Shown: positions 50,102 to 62,870, numbered from the stretch's first letter. The stretch: 64,000 nt of DNA from Bugulina stolonifera (GCA_935421135.1 OW285191.1:14511700-14575699); one strand, 5' to 3'. The notes: generated by a model not told the origin, from the sequence alone. A program made the numbers and translations.

Positions 50102-52926
50102 CCGGTAGTGGTAAAAGACGTTAGCGTGACGTGAACATAAATGGCGTGAAAAAGTAGAAAACAACTCCAACTGACGTTAGAATACCCAAACTAGGAGGAG
50201 CTAAAAGCGGAAATAAGACTGTTGGTCAAGGTTAACATGGGGAAATTCCAAATCAAGAATTAATTTTGCTATGAGACTCTTGTAACTTGAATTATAATTG
50301 AATTAATGCAATCTCTCAAGACTCTTGACTTCCACATAATAGCTTTAAAATGTTTGATGACTCAAGTTTTCTATATTGATAAAAATGCTCATGATAGAAA
50401 TAAGTGAAATTACACGTATAACAAATTTGAAATTTTATACAAAAGCACTCATCAGCAACACTTTTATTTTCATTTTACTTCCCATCATGATTATTTAGTT
50501 ACAATATTTCACCAAAACTAAATAATAGCCTAAAAACTCTAAAGGAACCGGGAGCTAAAAAAACAATTAAATAATAGCTTGACTTGTAGTCACTTTTACT
50601 CTTTAGTAACTTGAGTTTTGGGACATTGAATGTTTGATTTGGGTTGTTAAAAGTTAAGTACTTAATTGAATTTATTATTCTTTATTAGCTGTCTTGATTA
50701 ATGAATTAAATGTTTGATTATGTAATTATAAATACGGTTAAAATAAAAGTAGTAGTATAAAAGTAGTAGCATGGGTCAGATAGATTATCAGCTCACGTTC
50801 TTCCAACTATTGATAGTGGTAATCATCTAAATCTAGTGCTATAGCCTACCAGCTAACTGGTAAACTGAGTTATATATGTAGACGGGTTACACTTTTTCAC
50901 TGCCAAGTTTCTATATTTATTAAAAATGGATATGCATATTTCTGCTCTTGTTTAATGTTGACAAATTATGTGACGCCAACCGTGGTAGGTGATAATGGTA
51001 ATTGGCGATTACTAATTATATGGTACAGGTGGGGATCGCCTTGTCCTACAGCTGATTTGTGGGTGCAATTCCCATGAGGGTTGGCTACCCAAACTCTGTT
51101 AAGACAAAATTGGCTGCAGGTAGGCTTTCCGCCCTGGTTCACTCTAGATTTAGGAATTTAGCTGAGAGCATATTAGTCTAAAAAAATAACCCCAGTTTTT
51201 GTTTAGATAGAACAGATGTGTCTGTATTGAACTCCAAAGAACATATAAAAACATCAATGCAAAATCTGTTTTTGGTTACTTCCAGCAAAAAGACGACGAA
51301 CAGTCAATCTCACAATATGCAAAAAGAATACAATAAGCAGGTATCTAGAAGGACGACTGAGACTTAAAATCAAGCGTCTGAGGACTGACCTACCAATGAT
51401 CGCTCCCCTCCTCCAGATCGGGTAAAATACAAAATAGTATAGAAAACGCAAGTATATCATACAGAAAACGAGGTACACTTTAACTTGGCACTCTATCTTA
51501 TACAATCATACAATAGAATGCAATTTATACATACAATGTATATGTATTTACATGTGAGGTAAGAAATGTCCGTTTCACCACATTATGTGCATAATTGTAT
51601 AAATCCACAGTTAGTGAATATTATCGAACAGTTTGAGGTATTTACTATCAAGCACTGAACAGATTAGCGAGTAAGCACAGTATATCTATAAATCCACTAT
51701 TCTTCGCTGACAGAAAAAAATCCTTGTTCTTGATGATATTATGATAGTAGTGTGCATCAACGTGTTGACCAACATAACCTGCAGAAATGAAGAGAATAAC
51801 ATGATGTGAAGGAAAATAACTAATTTTTACATTATTCTGGTTATGCAGGAGAAGAAGTAATTGAGATCTGACAGTGATGAGAAGGCAAAGTAGAGATATT
51901 TTCTAAACAAAATTGAAACATTATAAGGAGATAATCACGGTTTCACAAAACTACGATAGCATTGATGATAATAATAATAATAACAGAGTTGAGTTAAAAT
52001 AATTATTCTAACTGTACTCAAACATACACATGGCACTTGAACAGATGGTTGTCTACAGTTACGGTGTCTACAGTTACCTGACAAACATTGCTGTAAATAC
52101 TAATATGAATGTCAATAACTGCAAACTTTTCTACAGGTACCTTAGAAGACAGTGTTTCAAGTGCGGGTAAAGGAGCCACAAAGACGAGGCTTGGAGCAGA
52201 TAGGCTACAATTAGTACAATATTTTGCTCAGTACCTGCACTTACCAGTCATTAGGGTCCTGTGAAATTCCATGGGGAGATAAAATTCAAGTAAGATGTGA
52301 AACTTCCACTAGGCCTACAACAAACGGTTATCAGACAGTTATACGCTGAGTGATTGCAAATAATAGTAAATCAAAGTCATGAGAATTGAGAAACAAAATA
52401 GCATTAAACAGAAATACATGTACGTTGGAATTAAATTTACATTATTGCAAAGGCTCAGCTACACAAACTATTATTCAATTGTTTGTTTAGCTTACGCCTC
52501 CTTTAGATATTTTGGGCTATTATTTAGTTATGGTAAAATATTGTAACTAAATAATCATGAATGAATGATGGAAAGCAAAATAAAAATGTTACTGTTGAGT
52601 GTTTTTGTACAAAATTCGTTATAACTTCACTAACTTTTATTATGAATATTTCTATCACGATAGAAACTTTGAGTCATTGAACATTTTAAAACCATTATGT
52701 GCAAGTTAAGAGTCTTCGGACAATGCCATAAATAAATCACTTTCATAGCAAAATAAATATTTGATTTGGATTTCCCCCCATCTTAACCTTGACCTAACTA
52801 TTTCCGTCTTTAGCTCCTCCCAGTACTAGTATTCTAACGGCAGTAACACCAGTTGGAGTTGTTTTCTACTTTTTCATGCCATTTATTTTCACGTCACGCT
52901 AACGTCTTTTACCACTACCGCCAGTC
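50102..52926. mobile_element. Second long-TIR DNA element nested in the GGACACCC array
   Basis: Both ends read CGGTAGTGGTAAAAGACGTT inward and the inverted similarity extends about 480-550 bp (50102-50580 against 52380-52926) with moderate divergence. The element splits the tandem GGGTGTCCAGTTTG array of the outer element. No exact target duplication is obvious: the flanking 9-mers CCGGTTTGC and CCAGTCGGT match at only five positions. The centre has no transposase. Its arms share sequence with the hAT-type MITE at 41411-42010. Confidence 0.72.
51010..51250 (+). mobile_element. Possible tRNA-like SINE fragment inside the nested element
   Basis: TGGTACAGGTGG at 51021 matches an A-box consensus and GGGTGCAATTCCC at 51061 resembles a B box, 40 bases apart. 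No clear tail or target duplication was found, so this is only a suggestion. Confidence 0.3.
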
Positions 52927-53144
52927 GGTAGGGTGTCCAGTTTGTAGGGTGTCCAGTTTGTAGTGTGTCCAGTTTGTGGGTGTCCAGTTTGTAGGGTGTC
53001 CAGATGTCGCCCTCCCGTTTGCAAGACTAAATAGATGTAGTTCTAAAACGCAGAGAAAGGCGGCTTTTGGTTAGGCGCCTTATGGTTAACTACATCCAAT
53101 TCAAGAGCTTTGACTACGCTAAACTTCTTTCGAATCCCTCATGC

Positions 53145-53659
53145 TAGGGCCACACTGACGCGATTTTTTGTGCGAATAGCGAATTTTGGCCAAAGGCGAA
53201 TTCGCGCAAAATTAGCGATTTCGCACTCGCTGATTTCAATCAGCTAATTCGCAACTCGCTAATTTGTGATTGGACAGTTTTTACTTGTCACGTTACTGTC
53301 ACGTGTTCAGAGCCACGGATTTTCAATCAATCATGAGTTTAAATTATTATATTAAAATATTTATTTTAACTGATGAATAAAATGACTACTTCCGTTTGCA
53401 AGAATTGTGTAAAACGAATGAATGTAAGAATAAAATAATTATTTTATTTTAATTATAATTTTATTTTACATTTTTCGGAGCTGTAGTTCTGCAGTGAATG
53501 AGAAACGTGACCGAGGATACTAATCTTTGGCCCCTCATTGGGTGAAATCAATGCTAATTCGCTTATAGCTTTTGCAGTGTGGCACGCTCGATTATAATTT
53601 GCGAATTCGCCTTTGGCTAAAATTCGCTATTCGCAAAAAATTCGCGTCAGTGTGGCCTA
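53145..53659. mobile_element. 515-bp MITE with about 45-bp inverted repeats
   Basis: The left end reads TAGGGCCACACTGACGCG and the right end, read inward, TAGGCCACACTGACGCG. The inverted similarity continues through GCGAATAGCGAATTTT to GCCAAAGGCGAATTCGC. The interior is AT-rich without an ORF. No clear target duplication was seen, so the superfamily is open. Confidence 0.75.
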
Positions 53660-54357
53660 AGCTTTACACTTATGTGCCTGGGGTTGTCCTCTCAGTATGC
53701 TATAGTCTATTCCATCCAGATGGTTCGTCGGCTAAATAATCGGAGGTTCATCGACGTTATCAAACGTCCTAACTATAGCTCTTTGACTATAGTACATCCG
53801 GTTTGGGAAATGGCAAGAGAGTTAAAACATGTACTATTTTAGTATACATTTACATGTATATTACATACTCTCATCCGTGTACTATTAATGTTCACGCACG
53901 TTCCTAGTTTCTACTTATTTCTAAAATTGTTTGGCACCCACTTTTAGGCACACTTGCACCACAGAGGTAGCTCAACATGTTTTGAGTCAATACTAAACAG
54001 TTAAATTACACAAACCAAGGAGTAAGAAACACAAACACTAACACACGACATTACATTAGATTAACATTGACATTCCATTGAAACATTTATTTTATTGCCA
54101 TTGATTAATTACATTATATTATTAATTGTATTATTTTATATAAATATTATTGGATAAGATTAGGTTACTTGCTCATTCTGTGATCAGTCATTGCTCATTG
54201 GATTACGGTTATTATAATTATATCAATTACAAAATTAAAATAACTGTAGTTTCTATCAGGCATCTCGCATTCTTAGGATGATTTTAAATCCTGCTGTTTA
54301 CACCTTGTTCTATTAGCCAATAAAAAAGCGTTATATTGTAGATCAACTGACTGGATA
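53660..54357. other. BRF1 upstream region
   Basis: About 700 bases of AT-rich sequence between the MITE and the BRF1 start codon, presumably holding its promoter. No other feature is visible. Confidence 0.45.
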
Positions 54358-57300
54358 ATGGTGTGCCCTAACTGTGGTGGGACTGATGTGGATAGGGATC
54401 CCGCTAGAGGTCACTCGGTTTGCACAGGCTGTGGTAGTGTTCTAGAGGATACACTTATTGTTAGTGAAGTTCAATTCGCAGAAAATGCTGGTGGCGGAAG
54501 TAGTGTCATTGGACAGTTTGTTAGCTCAGAAGGTAAAGTAGAGTGTCACACTTATTATCGGCAGATATTGATTGGTTTTTATGTACAACTACTAGCATTG
54601 TTCTCAATCTGGATGTGCAACTCTTGAATAATGTTGTCATCTGATCTAGATATGAAACCATATGATGTCACATCTCTTTCTTTGGTGAATAACTTGTAGG
54701 AGGAAGTGCCGGACCATCTATGGGGCTTGGATCAAGTTTTCGCCCTGGCATGGGCAAAGAATCGAGGGAAGAAACCTTGCGTAAAGGTGAGCATTGAATC
54801 CTTCATTAATGTCTCCCCATACAGACATCAAACATGGTGTAGCGATCATCCTGACGGTTATTGGTGATTATTGTAGGTAAAAAACAGATATCAGAGTTGG
54901 CAGCTCAACTTAAATTGAATCAGCATTGTTCTGAAACAGCGTACAATTTTTACAAGATGGCCGTTATCCGTAAAATTACTCAAGGAAGGAAGAAGAAACA
55001 TGTTCTTGCCGCGTGTCTTTACCTTGTCTGTCGTACTGAAGGCACCCCTCGTATCCTTCTGCAATCTAATGATTGTTACATTATGTTACTGGAGTATTAT
55101 TTACTGCTAAACTACTGCTCCGCATTGTGGGTGGTGTCTTCTTATCACTCATCAGACACCTCCCTCTGTTTATTCTGTGATGTTCCTACTAGGGGATTGG
55201 TAGTTTCTGAGTTGCTCCACCCTGTCTATATTTACGTGTATGTCTAGCGATTGGGTGAGGCTTGTTCAACTTATATGAAACATTTCTTACAGCTAAGCAT
55301 TAACTTCTCTCTGGAGGTTCACATGTATGGTTTGGCTTGTGAAAAGTAGCTGTTTCCATTGTTCTTATTGAATTACCAAGATAGTTCATTTGTATCAATT
55401 CCTTATCCTCCCATGTACAGATATGTTGCTAGATTTCAGTGATGTGCTACAGATTAATGTATATGAGCTCGGTAGAACATATCTGGCATTTACCCGACTT
55501 CTGTGCATCAAGGTGCCAGCTATAGGTGAGTTGATCACATTCTCATTAACCTGACAAAAGTTGAGCGAAGTGTTTTATCTATTACAAAAGTGCAATTGGT
55601 TTTCACCTCCTGTAGTTGAAATGAATTGTTTTCAAACTTTGTGCAAATTAAGTACTCTCCACTACACCTTGGGGATATCTTCCTATTGTAATATATTTGT
55701 AGATCCCTCCTTACTCATTCCTAGATTTGCTAACCAGTTAAAGTTTGGTGACAAGCAGCACGAGGTCTCCATGACCGCAATGCGTTTTGTGGCCAGGATG
55801 AAACGTGATTGGATGGCTATAGGACGTCGACCATCTGGACTCTGTGGAGCCGCGCTACTCGTCGCGTCACGTGTACACAACTTCTGTAGAACCAAACAAG
55901 ATATCATTAAAGTTGTCAAAGTTTGCGAAAGCACTATTAAAAAAAGGTAGCATTGTCTCACCTACTGTATTTTATGATTTATAAACGTTTCAACAGTAAA
56001 GGTGTATAAAATTAGCACCAACCAACTGGCTGACTCGTTACTGAACCTAAAATCAAAAGGGATTTCGTAGTTTGGTAAAAGCCCTCAGTATTCAGCGTGT
56101 GTTTGCCGTATGCAGCAGTGCTCTAAGAGATTGTACTGACACGTCATTGTCTTTTAGATTAAATGAGTTGGAAGAAACTGGCTCAGGTTCCCTAACCATA
56201 GACCAGTTTCAAACAATAGATCTAGAGGAGGAAGCTGACCCCCCTTCATTTACTCAAAGTAGGAAAGATGCTAAACTCAAGCAGGTACTGTAAATTCTTT
56301 GCCTATCATAGAATTTAGCTGGTTGTTACTGTGGGGTGGCAATCAGTAGGAGAAACCTGCCTTGCATGTACGGGTACGACTGACGTACATGATAGTGCAT
56401 GGTTGTGCACCAATTTTGTTTCTAAGGATCACAGTGTCTACTGTTATGTTATGTTATTTAATGATGTGAGGACAACTACTATACAACAACTACAACAATC
56501 TGGGAGTTATTGTACCCTTGTACATGTATCGGATATCGTATTACCATTGCATAGATCATTCATTTCGCAATACCTGCATACTATGCTCCGTGGGTATTCC
56601 GTGTTAATATGATGTGTGTATAGTTTTGCTTTCTTCGAATTCCTTTAAAACTATCTGTTTTCTTAGATGGATGAGATGATGACGAATGAGATCACCGCTC
56701 TCTCCACTGAAATTGACAAGGAACTGGAAACTAGGTCTAGTAAACAAGCAGCAAGTCTAGAGAAAGGTGAAGAATATATTAAGTATCCTTTTAGTTGGTG
56801 ATCTAATCTTGGACCTTGTACCACTATACCAACCAGTATGGTACTGCTAACTGATACTGTCATTTTCTACTCTGTTATATTCTCATCTAATGATGAACTT
56901 ATGTACATGTACAATGTATGTATTGATATACATGTATATATATGTATATATGTATATATACATGTATAAATAAATATTTGATTTTTTATCGTCGGGTAAA
57001 GTGCTCTATAGAACGTGGTATTGTCCTAGATCTATTATAAACTATTATAACGTAGGTGGAATTGACGATTTTTAATTTATTTGATTTATTTGAAATAAAT
57101 CAAATAAATTAAAAATTCCACCTACGCACATAATTCTATACTTTCTATATACATGTATATATGTAACTGAGTCCTTTGGACAACCACTATGTATATTAAT
57201 AACTGTAGAAGCAGCTAAATTATTAAAAGCAGATGAGGTAGTAGGAGACACTGTTATAGAGGATCAAGATGCTACAGTATTCCTCGGGCGTGAAATAATT

Positions 57301-59946
57301 GCCGAGTCTTTAAAAGCCGTAAGTATAGCAAATAACAATGACGTTACGGTTACTAAAATATCATTAGTAAGATTAGGAATATAAAGGAAATTGTCAAACT
57401 GCATGATTAATGTCATTGTGTTTACTTGAATCACTTTATTGTCATTATCCTAAAACACTAAGTTACATGTACAAGTAGAATATTGCATTTTGTAAAATAT
57501 CATCATAGTATTCCTTCATTCTGTGATTTTACATTCATAGAGCGACGAAACAGCTTCACATGTGTATAAGAATGGGATTGGGCCCAGACCAACCGCTGCC
57601 AGCTTAGGCTTGACTGGAGCACCTGTTATACATGACATCCCTACTCATGATGACAATGAAGATGGGGAGCTAGACCTGGAAGGTATTGATGATGATGAGT
57701 TAGATAAGGTGGGTGCCGAGTGGTTCATAGAGTCATATTAATGGTTTTATGGTACCCGTTTGTGTGTGTGTATTTCAGTAATTCAGGCCTTTAGCTTGAT
57801 TTTTACCAGCCTCATAGAATCAAAGTCGTGTTTGATTAGGCCTGCACGGTGTTTCGGTTTCAAACGATGTAAACGGTGTGGGAACCCTCGGTGTTACACA
57901 TCGGCAAATTTTTTATGCACCGAATCGTACCGGCACCGTGCCCAAACGATATATCGATGGTTCGGTGTAGTTCGATGTTATCGAACCGGATCGCTATGCC
58001 AGTAGTCATCCAATATTCATGCGGTCTAATATCACGTGTTCCTGTTTACCTCACTTCAAACTAGGTTGCATACCTTCGCTTATCCGTTTCCACATTAACT
58101 GCCATCGTGGCTGTGATTGATTATCAATGTTGTGGAGGTAATAATTATTATTAAATTATAATAAATTGATTAATAATTACGTAACTTAGCAGATTCTGCG
58201 TATATTATATTCTATCGTTTGCATATGATTGCTTTGTTCATGAATAGTGTGCTGAAATAGAATAGTAGTATACGATCGAATATAATGGATTATTATTAAT
58301 AATAATATAATATAATTAAATTTAAACATACCATTGGATTAATTATTTCTATTATAATTAATCTACTACTAATGTTAAATTTGATTATAATCGCTTGTAA
58401 CTAAGAATAGCTACAATGCTTATAATAGTTAATCATTATTAATTATGGTTTTTTAATTTAAAATCGTTGTGTAGTTATGCTTTTGGTAAGCACCAGCTCT
58501 TTATTTATTTAAAATAAGCTAATACTAATGTTCAATCAATATTTTGTAGGTAGAATTCATCGGACTGAGCCATCGTAATATCCAATCTGAAGACAAATCT
58601 GCTAGATTCAATCGGTGGACACACTGAATTACACCAAATCAGCAATCTATCAAGAAAGCTTGCAAGATAGATTTCCTACGTTATCATTACTTATATCATA
58701 TGCAACTATGCTAGCGTTTCTTCTTTCTCTTGTGATATGAAGTTGGCCCATGTAATTTTAAATTTGTTATCTTTTTGTGTCAATGGTACGAGTCTCAGTG
58801 TGGTGGAAACAATGTTTGCTGTTTTTCTTCTGTAATTTGGTCACAATCAGTAATAAATCTAATAAGTTATATGTAGTCGGTTGGGTGTGTGTCCAGCGGC
58901 CCAGCCTCATGTTTTATATTTATTAAAATTATATAAATTAGGTGAAGTAAGACCCAATGCAACTTGAGACTCACTAGACTACAAAAAAGTCATGGGCAAA
59001 TACAAAATCTTGGAGTAGGAGTAAGCACTAATTACTTTCATTAACCCAATAGCCACTTAAATAAAAATAATATACATATAGGCCTACTATGTTTTAATGA
59101 AGCCCTGTCTGCCTGCCATATCTGAAAATAAAATAAACAATGATTGGCATGAACTCATGTTGCAAGAAAGTGTTGAGGATTTCTGTTCCCTTGTATTGAA
59201 CGATCATGATGGGACAACTCTATTAGGCAAACTAGCTCCTGGACCGGTTCGATCCGGTATATCAAAACAAAGTTGACACCGTCTAACACCGCTTGAGACC
59301 AGGATCAAGGGGTCCGGTGTGGTTCGGTATATCGATCCAAATTTGGCATCGGTTGACACCGAATGAGACCAGGCACGAGAGAACCGGTGTCAACCGGTGT
59401 TTGATTACCACCACCCCAAAAACCGAATATCAGTGGGGAGGCAACACCGGTGCAGGCCTATGTTTGATTTGTGGCAACTAAACAATCATTGCGATGTGTG
59501 CAGCACTAAAGTACATTTATATAATAAATATTTGCATGTACTATCTAGATAGCAGAATATACCGCCAATATTTACCAACTACGTGTAGGATGTAAATACT
59601 TCAGATTTCCATGTTGATAGTTTATCCTGACCGAGTCAGAAGTAAAGACAAAGGCCAAAGTATGGATGGCTCTGAATGGAGAGTTCCTCAAGGAGCAGGA
59701 GGAGAAGGCAAAGCGTAAAGCTGAGGAGGAAGCAGCCAAGCCTCCAAAGATCAAAAGAAAGAGACGAAAAATTAACATCAATGCTAGCACTGCAGGTACT
59801 TCTTTGGTCAATGAGTTTATATTTACATGTGCGTATACACGGTGGTTGCTTAGTACACCTCCCTTAGTACGCCTTTGCATATGTCAGCCTATTACCTTAC
59901 CTGGTAGGCTGGAAAGGACTCCTATTTTACCAGTTTGTTAGTTGGT

Positions 59947-60021
<75 letters not shown>

Positions 60022-61657
60022 TTGGTTGGTTGGTTGGTTAGTTAGTTAGTAGTAAATCTACAAAAAACCTTACAAATAGACTGCCGACAATGCACTTTTT
60101 GTCACACTGCACCGACTTGTCCGTTTTTGGAATGTCTCCGATTTAACCCCATTGACTGGTTGTGTGTACCATTTCTGTAATAATCACACTGGCTGGCATA
60201 AATGTAAAGATCAATGTATACACAAGTATGATGAGGTAGTATGTTCATGGTTACCTCTACACTCTTCAGGGGAGGCCATGGAGAAAATGCTACAGGAGAA
60301 GCGCCTCTCAAATAAAATAGATTATGAAGTGCTAAAGAATCTCACAAACGGAGGCTCCACTGACATGGTGAATAAGCTGAAAGCACAAGCATCATCCACT
60401 AGTTCTACTTCTACAGCAAGTACCTCTCAGTCACAAGCATCTGGTTATTTACCCACAGTTATTGATGAGACACCATCTGATACTCAACTTAGGTATGTTG
60501 GTACTACTACCCTCACCCCCTATCTTTGTTGTAAAATACCATGTTGACTTTATTTCAATTAGTAATTCACTATATATTTAGCCATTGGTTGTTTATTGAA
60601 AATCTCTCTTATCTTAGATTTTTTCCAACTTTTTACACCTGAGGTATTACTCACACTGCGTCATTTTATTTTAAATGCCTATGGGTTTTGCTTATTTTTC
60701 ATTTCTACTTATATTGAAATGTAAAATATTGTTATATATAAGCAGCACTATCATACATGTAATTTATATCTTTCAATTTATTTAATTGAAAAGCGCAATA
60801 AGACGATGTTTAGGCTTATTGATATTTTTTATGCTTTTAGTACATCAAAAAGATTGAATCGTAAAAAGCCTACTCCAACAATCTCTTCAAATAGACCATC
60901 TACCTCTTCATCTAATTTCAAGTCTGAAGTAAAAACTCAGTTAACACCTGTGATAGAATCTAAACCAGTGGCACAGTCTGAACTGGTCATAGAATCTGGT
61001 CCAGTCATAGAGTCCGGGCCAGTTGTACATGAAGGTAGGATTTGTCTGGTATTGCTACAGTTGATTATGGCTAGTCGACTTCTCTACTAAATACACATAC
61101 AGTTTCACATATGATCTGTCATTATATTATCAAGTACATTGCTTACCTAACATTTCATATTCACAAATCAACATGTTAACCATTGACTAGAGGAGACTTA
61201 ACTCTAACTTATCGCGCATTTGATGATTATAGTAGGAATATATAGAATCAATAGTTAGTGTAATATACTTGATCACTTGTCCACAGAGGAAGAACCGGAT
61301 GACGAACATTATGATGAGGATGAGCCTATATCTGCTGCAGAGCTTTTACTTGGAATGGGCTATTCAGGTACTTTATCTTGTATTATATTATGTTGCATTA
61401 TATTATATTGTATTATATTATATTATGTTATTTTATACATGTATATCAACTCATTCAATACTCACTGATATAACATGTTTATATCTCATTATGATTTAAC
61501 CATGCATTAAACATAGACGTATATAATAATATACATTAGTTAGTCTAACTTTGCAGTGAGTTGTTACTACTGGGTTAATACGTGTATGTATGAGTTATAA
61601 TATCTCCATGTTTTTTATATCTTTGTAGCTGGTGAGGATGAATATGAACTATACTGA
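54358..61657 (+). CDS. BRF1: Transcription factor IIIB TFIIB-related subunit
   Basis: Fourteen exons: 54358-54532, 54700-54786, 54877-55050, 55421-55525, 55703-55946, 56158-56284, 56667-56766, 57209-57318, 57541-57708, 59621-59795, 60270-60492, 60841-61034, 61287-61367, 61629-61657. Phases agree and the total is 1992 bases (663 aa; human 677). An N-terminal zinc ribbon uses Cys 3, 6, 22 and 25. Two TFIIB-type cyclin folds follow, with [33 protein letters not shown] and [16 protein letters not shown]. The C-terminal BRF1 homology block runs from [11 protein letters not shown] through [15 protein letters not shown] (about 418-450), and [20 protein letters not shown] and an acidic tail follow. 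With TBP and BDP1 it forms TFIIIB, which recruits RNA polymerase III to tRNA and 5S genes. Intron 9 carries a 1.6-kb hAT-type element and intron 10 a (GGCT)n array. Confidence 0.95.
57051..57126. repeat. Long palindromic hairpin in a BRF1 intron
   Basis: The sequence starts CGTAGGTGGAAT and ends with its complement. The arms are AT-rich (TTTTTAATTTATTTGATTTA) and pair over about 34 bases with one bulge of roughly six bases on the left. It may be a relic of a short foldback element. Confidence 0.8.
57837..59460. mobile_element. hAT-type transposon in BRF1 intron 9
   Basis: A 1624-bp element is flanked by an exact 8-bp duplication, TGTTTGAT, at 57829-57836 and 59461-59468. The ends are inverted, TAGGCCTGCAC at both, matching a common hAT terminus. 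CCGGTGT- and CGGTATATCGAT-like motifs are repeated in the subterminal 200 bp on both sides. The interior is AT-rich and no transposase survives. It is spliced out with the intron. Confidence 0.9.
59941..60050. repeat. (GGCT)n microsatellite in a BRF1 intron
   Basis: About 18 GGCT units flanked by GGTT and GTTA variants, in the intron between the exons ending 59795 and starting 60270. Confidence 0.95.
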
Positions 61658-62870
61658 AACAAACAGCATTCAGATGTCAGGGAATTTCTTGTACAGCTAT
61701 TAATACTATTTATTTAGAAAATTTTCAAATATTCGGTGATATTTATAAAGTACTGTATTTAACATGTACTTCATCTGTTGGAGCTACTAGAGCATTGATT
61801 GGTCATAGATGTGTATAATGATCTCCCAAGCTCCATAACCATCAGAGGACAATCCATATTTTTGTAAATATCAGACTATACAAACAGCAGTTAGTTCCCA
61901 TTTTGTTATATATTATATCAGCTGTATGTACATGTACTATATAATGTTATATTATACCCAGTACTAGTATATTATACCCTCTACTAGTTGATTGTTTTTC
62001 TAATGTTCAAATTTTTTGCATCTACTTAGTGCTCAATGAATTGTAAATTCACTCATCGGAAATAACAAGATTCAGTACTTTTATTTCAAATGCATTATAT
62101 TGTTTTAATTTATTGCCCATGTCATTATCTCAATACACATTATTGCTATCCAGAAAATCACATGGTCATCATCACAGCACAGCACTTACTCTTTAGTCTT
62201 CACCCTTTAGCTATAACTCTGAGAAGTGAACAACAGTATTATAGATATATGTACAAGTCTATCACCATGTTGAGAAGGGAGCCGGAGGACAGGTTTACAA
62301 ACCATCCATGTGCATCATGCATGTATTTTCTCTCAGGCACTGTCAATCAATATTGTTATCATGCACCCTCTACCTTCTTTGACATGTTTTAATTCAAACA
62401 CAAATTCGTTGTTGTATAATAAGCCAACTAAACCTGGCCCACAGCACATTTAAGATTTTGAAGTTGTCTTCTCAAAGCAATATTATCATAGCCGTGGTTC
62501 CATCAACTTCAGCGGCCTAAAGTAAGGTGTTGTAGTATTGTATTGATTTTAGTTAGACCAAACCATGCTGCATGTTGAGGAGCTGTCACTATATTTCGCT
62601 CTTTGAGAAACAAACACATAACCTGGTGGGATGGCGGTTTCTGAGCAATTCAATTCTTATAAAAACTTTATTTCGTATTTTACGGGCATATTTTAAAATT
62701 CAAAGATATCTTTGCATCTTTATCTTATGATTGATTGCCATTATCTAAAAACTACCACGACAATAAGTGGGTTTTTTCAGTTCACATTAATAATTATTTG
62801 TGTTATTTGTGTTTTTTGTTTTATAATTAGTAATAATATAATTACATTAATAATAATTATTGATAGATAG
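61658..62870. other. BRF1 3' region and intergenic sequence
   Basis: AT-rich sequence after the BRF1 stop. No perfect AATAAA was noticed near the stop. Frames such as 62090-62392 lack any family or splice support. It ends at the tail of the retrotransposon. Confidence 0.4.

Larger units (their letters stand above)
42352..53016. mobile_element. 10.7-kb Mutator-like foldback element with kilobase inverted arms
   Basis: A perfect 9-bp duplication, GTTTGCAAG, flanks the segment at 42343-42351 and 53017-53025. Inside it, both ends reach CGACATCTGGACACCC within 12 bases and continue in a tandem array of 16-bp GGACACCC-containing units. The arms are inverted copies: left about 42352-44770, right about 47340-50101 plus 52927-53016, the right one split by a second element. 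Long stretches are near-identical by eye. There is no transposase. 9-bp duplications and long terminal inverted repeats are the hallmarks of MuDR/Mutator-like elements, which is the basis of the class call. The unique spacer (44770-47340) carries gene-like exons. Confidence 0.82.

Noticed and set aside
50093..50110. Assignment of the nested element to the CACTA (EnSpm) superfamily because its end contains CCACTACCG
   Set aside because: CACTA should be the first bases read inward. Here the inward reading is CGGTAGTGG, so the match is in the wrong orientation.
51254..51505. An 83-codon minus-strand hydrophobic frame
   Set aside because: It overlaps the exon-like plus-strand segment in a transposon and looks like its shadow.
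59293..59481. Plus-strand frame over the right end of the BRF1-intron transposon
   Set aside because: It spans the terminal repeat and target duplication, so it is not a gene.
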